Shown here in pieces: positions 1 through 6,683 of a DNA stretch of 16,616 nucleotides; positions within the stretch are counted from its first letter, which is position 1, and each line of letters opens with the position of its first letter. A program made the position numbers and the translations under genes. Origin of the DNA: PUMD01 sp964599275 (GTDB taxonomy: Bacteria; Bacillota; Sulfobacillia; SLMV01); contig CAZRFK010000039.1 in NCBI GenBank assembly GCA_964599275.1, forward strand, positions 1 to 16,616, read 5' to 3'. Under the pieces are notes generated by a model that worked only from the letters and a program-made list of their open reading frames with translations, ran no database searches and was not told where the DNA came from.

Positions 1-246
1 GATACAGAAGATGTTTTCTTCAGAAAACAAGCAAATACAAAACTCAGTAAACCCAACGCAGCTGCAGTACCAACAACCAGACTGGAGTTGTCTCAAACAA
101 TCTGGCAGCTGAGATTCCCTCAGCAATACTGACTGTAAGATTACAAAATGAAACGAATGAAGGCCGTATAACACCACTAATTGTAAAATATCAACCGGGG
201 TAGAACCAATGGGGTTTTACAAGGGAATACCAACTTTCCAGTAAGA
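1..246 (-). other. Region without an intact gene; decayed membrane-protein-like sequence
   Basis: No intact coding region, RNA gene or mobile element was recognised in the first 309 bases. Read on the minus strand, positions about 178 to 77 give an open stretch of about 34 residues containing SGVIRPSF and SIAEGISAARLF. A one-base shift then leads into a very hydrophobic stretch at about 80 to 14 (LVVGTAAALGLLSFVFACFL followed by KK), which looks like a transmembrane helix. A TGA lies just upstream of the first stretch and another just upstream of the second in its own frame. This pattern would fit a decayed or frameshifted gene for a membrane protein running off the left edge. I do not recognise the family, and hydrophobic frames can arise by chance. 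Confidence 0.25.
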
Positions 247-272
247 GGGGCCCCCTGAAAAAGCGGAGCCCC
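247..272 (-). terminator. Strong GC-rich hairpin downstream of the operon and the pseudogene
   Basis: The arms at 247-254 (ggggcccc) and 265-272 (ggagcccc) form an 8-bp stem with a 10-base loop. The pairing is complete only in minus-strand RNA, where the one irregular position (252/267) becomes a G-U wobble; in plus-strand RNA it is a C-A mismatch. This favours a function in minus-strand transcription, which is the direction of the hydrogenase operon and of the aminotransferase remnant just upstream. There is no run of U after the stem, so it is not a textbook intrinsic terminator; it could instead be a 3'-end stabilising or pausing hairpin. Confidence 0.35.
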
Positions 273-309
273 GTAGTCACGAATCTTCACCTGTCACACT
301 GTTCATCAA

Positions 310-504
310 TCATTCCTGATAGGCCTCATACACCTGACGACACACCGGTCCGGGTTTACCATTTCCAACGCTCTGACCGTCCACCTGTACCACGACCGTT
401 CCTCCTGTAAATCTCTCGCGCTCATACAAGTCGTTGAACTGGCACGGCCTGTTCTTTCTGACTTCCGGAGATACTGGCCTTTTCATAAGGAATAAACTCT
501 CCAC
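310..504 (-). pseudogene. C-terminal remnant of a class IV aminotransferase (BCAT / D-amino-acid aminotransferase type)
   Basis: The last 50 residues of this 64-residue open stretch match the C-terminal end of pyridoxal-phosphate fold-type IV aminotransferases. They contain NDLYERERFTG, then VQVDGQSVGNGKPGPV and a final RQVYEAYQE, corresponding to the family pattern DLY-x-ADEVFFTGTA, then VDGR-x-IGDGKPGPVTR. Intact members are about 280-300 residues, so more than three quarters of the protein is missing. In-frame TAA codons lie just upstream at about 505-507 and again a few codons further. Between 505 and 679 only short frameshifted pieces remain, such as GANILDTLAAK in another frame. The segment between FTG and VQVDG is a few residues shorter than in intact proteins, consistent with decay by small deletions. 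It lies directly downstream of the operon, in the same direction. I see no plausible start giving a functional enzyme, so I call it a pseudogene remnant. Confidence 0.6.
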
Positions 505-679
505 TTAAAAAACTTCCTGCATTTAGCTGCCAGCGTATCCAGAATATTTGCACCCGACTGCTCCTGACAACACTATACAGGGATCCAATCTTACAAACAC
601 AGCTTTCAGCTAAAACCTGCAACATATTCAGCGGCTCAGCAAAAATGGGCCTCACCAGGATGCTGAACTCCACTGAAAA

Positions 680-2215
680 TCAGGTTCGAGAAGGCAAACG
701 AACCCGGAAAGTAGTGCCTTCCCCTTTTGTGCTTTCAACTGAAATATTTCCCCTGTACTCCTGCACCAGACGCTGAACAATGGATAGGCCAAGCCCACTT
801 CCGGTGATTTTTGCTGTTTCGCTGCCCCGAACCCGATAAAATTCATCGAAAATGTTTTTCTGCGCCTCTTCATCTATCCCTATCCCGGTATCGCTCACCT
901 CTACAACAACGTAATCTCCATCACTGCCGGCGGTTACCTGAACCGTTCCTTCATCCTTGTTGTACTTGACCGCATTGGAAACCAGGTTGCGGAATATTTC
1001 TTCCAGTTCTCGTTTGTCAGCAACGATTGGGAGCCGTTCTGGAGTATCAAATTTAATCTCAATATCGCGGTCCTGCGCTGACCCTTTCTGCAACTCAACA
1101 ATATCATCCAAGATTTCGACGAGGTCATGGGTACGAAGCTCCCGGTGCACCTGTCCCCGTTCCAGTCTGGACAGATCCAGAAGATCGTTGATCGTTTGTT
1201 GAAGGCCTCCAATTCTCTTCATGCACCGGTCTAACATGTTTTTCGCTTGTTCTGATTCCTGCTCGTCCTCCAGAATATTCAGGTATCCTTCCACTGCTGA
1301 TAAGGGAGACCTCAGCTCATGCGAAACTGTGCGTACAAATGCGGTCTTCATCTTCTCTATTTCTTTTCTCTCAGTTATGTCACGCAGGACAATAACAGTA
1401 CCTAAATATCGGTTATCCCCGTCATCCCGCACTGCTGCAGCTGCGGCGTGGATGAAACGCTCATCCTCAATCTCCAACTCCAAATCCTGTTGATCCAGGT
1501 CATCGTCCTGTTTTATCGACTCAGCGAGTTGAACAAGTTCATCAAAGTCATCAACTGCATCCTGAAGAGCAACAGCAGAATCAGTTTCTGAATCCCCTGA
1601 TAAATCATCCTTCAACACCCAGTTCAGGGCTGTGGGATTATACAAAACGAGTTGAGAAGCTCGATTGATAACCAGTACTCCATCAGTCATGCAGTTCAGG
1701 ACCGTCAGGAGTCGGCTGCGTTCTTCTGTAAGTGTGAGCAAATTACGTTCCCTCTGCTGGCGGAGATGACGGTTAGCCAGCTGCAAAAACCGGCGCTCCA
1801 GGCCCCGTTCCACAACGTTGCGCAGTTCTTCCGATGTAAACGGCTTGGGGATATAATCATAAGCACCTGTCTTGACCGTCTCCACAGCAGTTTCATAAGA
1901 GGCATATCCAGTGATAACAATGGCAACTACATCAGGCATGAATTTCTGCATTCGTTTGAGGATGGTCATTCCATCCATTCCCGGCATCTTCAGATCAACC
2001 AGGGCGAGATCATAATCGTTTTCCCTGAGCTTATCCCAGCCTTCAGCTCCATCAACAGCTGTGTCAACATCATAACCGGCAGCTCCCAGAACCTTTTGGC
2101 AGCCAGACCGAATGGACTCCTCATCATCGAGAACAATGATTCTGGGAGAGCGATCGTCATCCAGAACATCTTCATATGAAATGTTGTGGCTTGCAGTCTC
2201 TTCCGTGTTCACCAT
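680..2215 (-). CDS. Receiver-PAS-histidine kinase (response regulator/sensor kinase hybrid)
   Basis: This is a soluble signalling protein of 511 residues. The order is an N-terminal receiver domain (about 22-140; phospho-acceptor Asp74 in LVDLKMPGMDG, conserved Lys124 in IPKPF), a helical linker, a PAS-like domain (about 165-285, ending VIVLRDITERKEIEKMK), a HisKA dimerisation domain with His299 in SHELRSPLS, and a HATPase domain with Asn414, DTGIGI at 442-447 and GSGLGLSIV at 472-480. No transmembrane segment is present, so sensing is cytoplasmic. The start at 2215 is chosen because AAGGAGG lies 4 bases upstream; an in-frame start at 2272 would add 19 residues lacking a good binding site. 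It is the last gene of the hydrogenase operon, 79 bases after the stand-alone receiver gene. With the receiver ahead of the kinase, it probably takes phosphate from an upstream kinase and adjusts its own kinase activity. The final target is not encoded here. Confidence 0.9.
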   Translation of the reverse strand: MVNTEETASHNISYEDVLDDDRSPRIIVLDDEESIRSGCQKVLGAAGYDVDTAVDGAEGWDKLRENDYDLALVDLKMPGMDGMTILKRMQKFMPDVVAIVITGYASYETAVETVKTGAYDYIPKPFTSEELRNVVERGLERRFLQLANRHLRQQRERNLLTLTEERSRLLTVLNCMTDGVLVINRASQLVLYNPTALNWVLKDDLSGDSETDSAVALQDAVDDFDELVQLAESIKQDDDLDQQDLELEIEDERFIHAAAAAVRDDGDNRYLGTVIVLRDITERKEIEKMKTAFVRTVSHELRSPLSAVEGYLNILEDEQESEQAKNMLDRCMKRIGGLQQTINDLLDLSRLERGQVHRELRTHDLVEILDDIVELQKGSAQDRDIEIKFDTPERLPIVADKRELEEIFRNLVSNAVKYNKDEGTVQVTAGSDGDYVVVEVSDTGIGIDEEAQKNIFDEFYRVRGSETAKITGSGLGLSIVQRLVQEYRGNISVESTKGEGTTFRVRLPSRT

Positions 2216-2294
2216 TGTGCCTCCTTGCAAATCAGGTGACAGAGCACCGGATATACGACCGGACCCTGCCACCAGATTAGATTTTATTGGGTTC

Positions 2295-2687
2295 TCAGTT
2301 TATTGCTCCATTCAGGAGGCGGCGGACTTTTTCCAGGAGTAAATCTTCAGGAACGGGTTTCTCCAAATAGGCATCCGCGGCTATCCACTCCCGGCTCGCC
2401 GGTGACTCAAAATCAAATCCCACATCATGCTCCCGCCGAACCCCACTTAACATCATAACTGGTACACTTTCATTGTCGGATTTGATTTCACGAGCCAGCC
2501 GAAATCCTTCATCACTATGTTCCATCATCAGGTCCAACAGGATCACATCAAAATCGGATTCAGCCAGCAAACCACGTGCTTCCTCAGCACTGTAGGCACA
2601 GCTCACGCTATACCCCGCATGCTGCAACACCACTTTCTGAACTTCAACGAAATCTGCATCGTCATCTACAACCAATATGTGTGCCAT
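2295..2687 (-). CDS. Single-domain response regulator (receiver only)
   Basis: This 130-residue protein consists only of a CheY-like receiver domain. The acidic pocket is Asp8-Asp10 (LVVDDD), the phospho-acceptor is Asp52 in ILLDLMMEHSDEG, the conserved Ser is S81 in MMLSG, and the conserved Lys is Lys110 in LEKPVP. The stretch between S81 and Lys110 is about 29 residues, some seven longer than in CheY, so the alpha4/beta5 face (a usual partner-binding surface) is enlarged. The ATG at 2687 is preferred over an upstream TTG at 2702 because GGAGG stands 8 bases before it. It lies 76 bases downstream of the H-cluster-type kinase and 79 bases upstream of the hybrid kinase, so it is a likely phosphate shuttle between them. 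It has no output domain and cannot bind DNA by itself. Confidence 0.9.
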   Translation of the reverse strand: MAHILVVDDDADFVEVQKVVLQHAGYSVSCAYSAEEARGLLAESDFDVILLDLMMEHSDEGFRLAREIKSDNESVPVMMLSGVRREHDVGFDFESPASREWIAADAYLEKPVPEDLLLEKVRRLLNGAIN

Positions 2688-2763
2688 ATTCCGACCCTCC
2701 AATCACTATATGTTTTCAAGAACCTTGCCGAAAAACTGGTCACTGGACAGTTTTTCAGTAATA

Positions 2764-4872
2764 TCATTCAAACGGGGCCTGGTTGTCTCCATCTTGAAGA
2801 ATCATCCTACCAACTGGAGGCCCACTTTGACAGGGCAGGGTGATTTTGACCTCAGTACCCTCTCCAGCTTCGGATTCGACTTCAATCTGTCCGCGGTGCA
2901 TCTTTACTATCCCGTACGCAATGGGCAATCCCAGCCCAGTACCTTTGCCAGGTTCCTTGGTTGTGAAAAATGGAGTAAATAGTTTGCTTTCCAGTTCATC
3001 GGGAATGCCGATACCATCATCGGCAATTACTACCTGAACCTCTTCGGAATCCTGATCATAAAATGTCCTGACAGTAATTTCACCACTTCCTTCAACAGCG
3101 TCAACTGCATTGTCCAGCAGGTTCACAATTACCCTGTGCATCTGCGAGGGATCAATATCCACCTCGTGATCTGCATTGAAATCAGTTTCAACGGACACAG
3201 ATAGTTCCTGGGCGACTGTCTGTTCAAAAAACTCATTGACAACACCGGAAATAAAATCATCAAAAACAACTGTTTTCTTCTGCAATCGCGACTGCCGCGC
3301 AAAATTGAGCAGGCCTTTTACGATCTCACGACACCGCGCCGCCTCCCGCTTTATAACACAGACGTAGTCTCCAACCTCGTCAGGCACCTCATCCTCATGT
3401 ATCAATCCAGCGTGCAGCAGTATTCCACCCAGGGGATTGTTAAGTTCATGGGCAATCCCGGCGGATAGCTGCCCCAATGAAGACATCTTTTCAGCCTGGA
3501 CCAACTCATCCTGAGTTTCCTGTAATTTTGCATAGGTATCATGCAGCTCACGATAGGACTGTTCCAACTCCTCAAGGGTCTCCTCCAGCTGCTCAATCAT
3601 GTGCGGAAGGCACATTTCAGCTTCTGCAAAATCACGATACACAGCAATCGCTTTATCTCTGCAGGTCGGGTATCCGCAGGCGCCACAGTTGAGTTCATCC
3701 TCCGGCTCATACTTGCCTACCCGGTGCAGAATCATCTTCAGTTCTTCCTCTGTAGGCTGTGACAGATGCTGAGAGCAGGAGGAAAAATCCCTGAAGAGAG
3801 CATCTACTGGAATATCCACCTGGTTCAAAAACTCCGGTATTTCAGAATCATCACCAGCCTGTGGCCTGTTGACAGTATAATCAACTATCAGCTCTCTGCG
3901 TTGTAACAAATTCAAATCAGAGTCTAGAACTGGACCGTCAATACAGCCTTCACAAAAGAGGAGATCCACAAAGTCGGTACTTGCAGAACTGCCATGTATT
4001 GATTCCAACACCTGCTCCACATCATCTGGCCCCTCTGCCACGAGAAGACGCTCATCGAGAATGTCAACACTCACCTCGGCCGACCGCAGCAAGCCACCGG
4101 GTACGGGAAAGACACTGGCCAGCTGAGGGTGAGGAGGATCGAAGTCAACAGGTTCGAGTTCCTCAACCTCCACATCATCACGGTTGAAAAGTTCGTCCAT
4201 TTCTCTGAAAGTCAAAGATACATCAATTGCATCTCCAACATCATCCGTCTCCATTTTTTTGGCCACGCATGGCCCCATAAAAACAACTGACAGGTCATCA
4301 TCTGCAGCAGTCTTCAAATAACGTCCCATAGCAATCATGGGAGAAACAATGGGAATAAGGTGATCAATTATTTCAGGGTGATGAAGTTCCACGAGCCTGA
4401 CAACCGCCGGACATGGTGTGGAAATGTAAGGTGGTTTTATGTGCTGCAGCACCTCTTCCCAGGGAGATTCAGGTTCTTCAGCAGCTATATTGTCAATCAA
4501 CTGTCGATAGGCATCTGACACCAATTCGGCACCAAAAGCCACTTCATTTACGGAATCAAAACCCAGCTCGCGTAAAGCTGCAACTATCTTTCCAGGCTGC
4601 GTATCTGGATAGGCGGCAACGAAGGAAGGGGCGACAATGGCAACTACAGTCCTTTCGTCCTGAAGTAGACATCTCACCTCATCAACTTCATCAACGAATC
4701 GCTTGGCATTTTGATGGCAGACTTTCACGCACATACCGCAGGATATGCACAGTTCATCAACCACCATCGCCTGTCCGTCTTCCACTCGTATGGCCTTCAC
4801 TGGACATTCCCGCACGCAATGATAGCAACGTCTGCATTTATCCAGTGAGGTATAAACCACGAAGTTTGCCAT
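2764..4872 (-). CDS. [FeFe]-hydrogenase-like sensor histidine kinase (HydS-like, ferredoxin + H-domain + kinase)
   Basis: This 702-residue soluble protein joins a hydrogenase-like sensory module to a kinase. Residues 13-23 and 42-52 hold two [4Fe-4S] ferredoxin motifs (CRRCYHCVRECP and CISCGMCVKVCH). Residues about 75-320 resemble the H-cluster domain: STPCPAVV (Cys154), GPCVAKKME (Cys202) and FCEGCIDGP (Cys307, Cys310) correspond to the three conserved loops. Residues 396-421 form another Fe-S site (CGACGYPTC, then Cys421). A coiled coil (about 425-460) leads to HisKA with His475 (AHELNNPLGG) and a HATPase domain (Asn588, DDGIGIP 618-624, GKGTGLGLP 642-650). All four candidate H-cluster ligands are present. 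However, the usual proton-relay Cys position is Pro153, and the last pair is spaced CxxC instead of CxxxC. A sensory role rather than H2 turnover is therefore inferred. A strong GGGAGGGGG site precedes the ATG. It follows hydA by 27 bases and presumably signals to the next two genes. Confidence 0.9.
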   Translation of the reverse strand: MANFVVYTSLDKCRRCYHCVRECPVKAIRVEDGQAMVVDELCISCGMCVKVCHQNAKRFVDEVDEVRCLLQDERTVVAIVAPSFVAAYPDTQPGKIVAALRELGFDSVNEVAFGAELVSDAYRQLIDNIAAEEPESPWEEVLQHIKPPYISTPCPAVVRLVELHHPEIIDHLIPIVSPMIAMGRYLKTAADDDLSVVFMGPCVAKKMETDDVGDAIDVSLTFREMDELFNRDDVEVEELEPVDFDPPHPQLASVFPVPGGLLRSAEVSVDILDERLLVAEGPDDVEQVLESIHGSSASTDFVDLLFCEGCIDGPVLDSDLNLLQRRELIVDYTVNRPQAGDDSEIPEFLNQVDIPVDALFRDFSSCSQHLSQPTEEELKMILHRVGKYEPEDELNCGACGYPTCRDKAIAVYRDFAEAEMCLPHMIEQLEETLEELEQSYRELHDTYAKLQETQDELVQAEKMSSLGQLSAGIAHELNNPLGGILLHAGLIHEDEVPDEVGDYVCVIKREAARCREIVKGLLNFARQSRLQKKTVVFDDFISGVVNEFFEQTVAQELSVSVETDFNADHEVDIDPSQMHRVIVNLLDNAVDAVEGSGEITVRTFYDQDSEEVQVVIADDGIGIPDELESKLFTPFFTTKEPGKGTGLGLPIAYGIVKMHRGQIEVESEAGEGTEVKITLPCQSGPPVGRMILQDGDNQAPFE

Positions 4873-4899
4873 ACATCAACCCCCTCCCTCTGTAAGTTT

Positions 4900-6672
4900 T
4901 TAATCAGCCCGGTTATCAGGTAATCTGGCGAAAACTCCTGGCGCATAGCTTGATCTTTCAATATAGGATGTGTGCAGGAATCGGTGTGATATCTCTCCCA
5001 AAGGCTCACCGAGATAATCTTTATACAGGGCCTGAACCTCGCCGTTTTCGTGGGAGAAGCGAACAGATCTTTTAGCGTCTATATCATACAGCTCACTGGC
5101 CAGGCTGGCCAATTTTTCCGAATCTGAGTTGTATGGTTGTCCTCCACCTCCCACACAACCACCTGGACACGCCATCACTTCTATAAAGTGATAGTTCGAT
5201 CTGCCGCTGCTCACTTCATCCATAAGTTTCCGGGCATTCCGTAGCCCGTGAGCAACAGCTCCTCGTACTTGCATCCCATCTATATCAACAGTAACTTTCT
5301 TAATTTCCTGTAACCCACGCACCTTTTCAAAAGCATCTGCAGGAGGATTTTCTCCAGTAAACATGTTGTAAGCAGTCCGCAGAGCCGCCTCAGCAACACC
5401 GCCAGTGGCACCAAATATAACCCCCGCTCCAGACGATTCGCCCATCAGCTTATCGAATTGACCATCCGGCAGTTCACTCAGGTCAACGGCCTTTTGAGCA
5501 AATGCACGCAGTATCTCGCGGGTGGTCAGTACCAGATCAACATCTCGTCCGGCTTCAGTTTCCATTTCAGGTCTTTCAGCTTCAAATTTCTTAGCAGTAC
5601 AGGGCATAATGGAAACTACCTTGATGTGTTGAGGATCGACACCCATTTTCTCTGCCCAATAATTCTTCGCTACTGCCCCAAACATCTGCTGAGGTGACTT
5701 ACAGGTGGACAGATTGGACAGAAGTTCAGGATAATTGTGTTCACAGAATTTAATCCACCCTGGTGAACAGGAAGTTATCAGGGGCAACATTTCTTCGTCG
5801 TCTGAATTTAATCTCTCCGCCAGTTCGGCAGCTTCTTCCATAATAGTCAAGTCAGCGGTGAATTGAGTGTCAAAGGAATAATCAAACCCCAGACCCTGTA
5901 GTGCAGTGGGAATTCGTTTCTCCGCCTCCTGACCCGAGAGTTCAAACTCATCAGCCAGCGCAGCCCTCACAGCAGGAGCAACCTGCACCACAACTGTCAG
6001 TTCGGGATCTGCCAGCAGCCGCCATAGACTGGAGAGAACCTCTTTTTCGGTCAATGCTCCAGTTGGACAGGCCGTCACGCACTGACCGCAGTTCACGCAA
6101 ACAGCAGAGGCCATTGGGTCATCAAAAGCAGGAGCAACTATACTGTCGAATCCCCGTTGGCTGAAGTCAATTGCCGATACATCCTGAATTTCTTCGCATA
6201 TCTGTACACATCTACCGCACAGGATACATTTGTTTGGGTCACGCATAATGCTGGGGCTGCTCTTGTCTATGGGATATGAGCGCTTCTCACCCTTGCGCCA
6301 GTATCTTTCTCCCACACCAATGTTTTCGGCCAGCTGCTGAAACTCACAGTCGCCACCTCGAACACAATACAGACAGTCATCCGGGTGATTGGCCAACATC
6401 AGACGTAAATGGGTGCGCCGAGCTCTGAGAACACGCTCAGAATGAGTATACACAACCATGTCATCTGTTACCGGTTCAGCACAAGCAGGAACCAGGGTAT
6501 CCCGTCCTTCTACTTCTACAGCACACAAACGACAAGCTCCGACAGGTTCCAACCCTTCCACTCGGCAGAGGGTGGGAATCTCCACTCCTGCAGCTTCAGC
6601 GACTTGTAAAATGGTCTGTTCTGTTTCGACGCCTACCTTCTCATCATTTAATGTAATAGATATCTGAGCCAT
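4900..6672 (-). CDS. hydA: [FeFe]-hydrogenase catalytic subunit HydA (HndD-like)
   Basis: This 590-residue catalytic subunit reduces protons or oxidises H2. It has an N-terminal [2Fe-2S] domain (Cys36, Cys47, Cys50, Cys64), a His-Cys3 [4Fe-4S] site (His96, Cys100, Cys103, Cys109), two ferredoxin-type [4Fe-4S] clusters (Cys149/152/155/159 and Cys192/195/198/202), and the H-cluster domain (about 225-520). The three H-cluster loops are ITSCSPGW at 299-306, IMPCTAKKFE at 355-364 and EVMACPGGCVGGGGQP at 498-513. Residues about 524-570 match the small-subunit domain fused at the C-terminus (RFSHENGEVQALYKDYLGEP, then LHTSY). The first loop is TSCSP rather than the commoner TSCCP. The gene follows hydB by 11 bases with a GGGGGAGG site. 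It should form a cytoplasmic complex with HydB and HydC. Maturases HydE, HydF and HydG are not in this window. Confidence 0.95.
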   Translation of the reverse strand: MAQISITLNDEKVGVETEQTILQVAEAAGVEIPTLCRVEGLEPVGACRLCAVEVEGRDTLVPACAEPVTDDMVVYTHSERVLRARRTHLRLMLANHPDDCLYCVRGGDCEFQQLAENIGVGERYWRKGEKRSYPIDKSSPSIMRDPNKCILCGRCVQICEEIQDVSAIDFSQRGFDSIVAPAFDDPMASAVCVNCGQCVTACPTGALTEKEVLSSLWRLLADPELTVVVQVAPAVRAALADEFELSGQEAEKRIPTALQGLGFDYSFDTQFTADLTIMEEAAELAERLNSDDEEMLPLITSCSPGWIKFCEHNYPELLSNLSTCKSPQQMFGAVAKNYWAEKMGVDPQHIKVVSIMPCTAKKFEAERPEMETEAGRDVDLVLTTREILRAFAQKAVDLSELPDGQFDKLMGESSGAGVIFGATGGVAEAALRTAYNMFTGENPPADAFEKVRGLQEIKKVTVDIDGMQVRGAVAHGLRNARKLMDEVSSGRSNYHFIEVMACPGGCVGGGGQPYNSDSEKLASLASELYDIDAKRSVRFSHENGEVQALYKDYLGEPLGEISHRFLHTSYIERSSYAPGVFARLPDNRAD

Positions 6673-6683
6673 TGTTCCTCCCC

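Noticed and set aside
422..673. An 83-codon minus-strand frame between the hybrid kinase and the aminotransferase remnant
   Set aside because: No family similarity; it overlaps the remnant out of frame and the region shows signs of decay.
1652..2179. A 175-codon plus-strand frame opposite the receiver part of the hybrid kinase
   Set aside because: It is fully antisense to a clearly recognisable REC-PAS-kinase gene, has no ribosome binding site of note and resembles no protein family.
4413..4895. A 160-codon plus-strand frame opposite the ferredoxin and H-domain part of the sensor kinase
   Set aside because: Antisense shadow of a well-supported gene; its composition (Pro, Gln, Arg rich, no motifs) is typical of a shadow frame.
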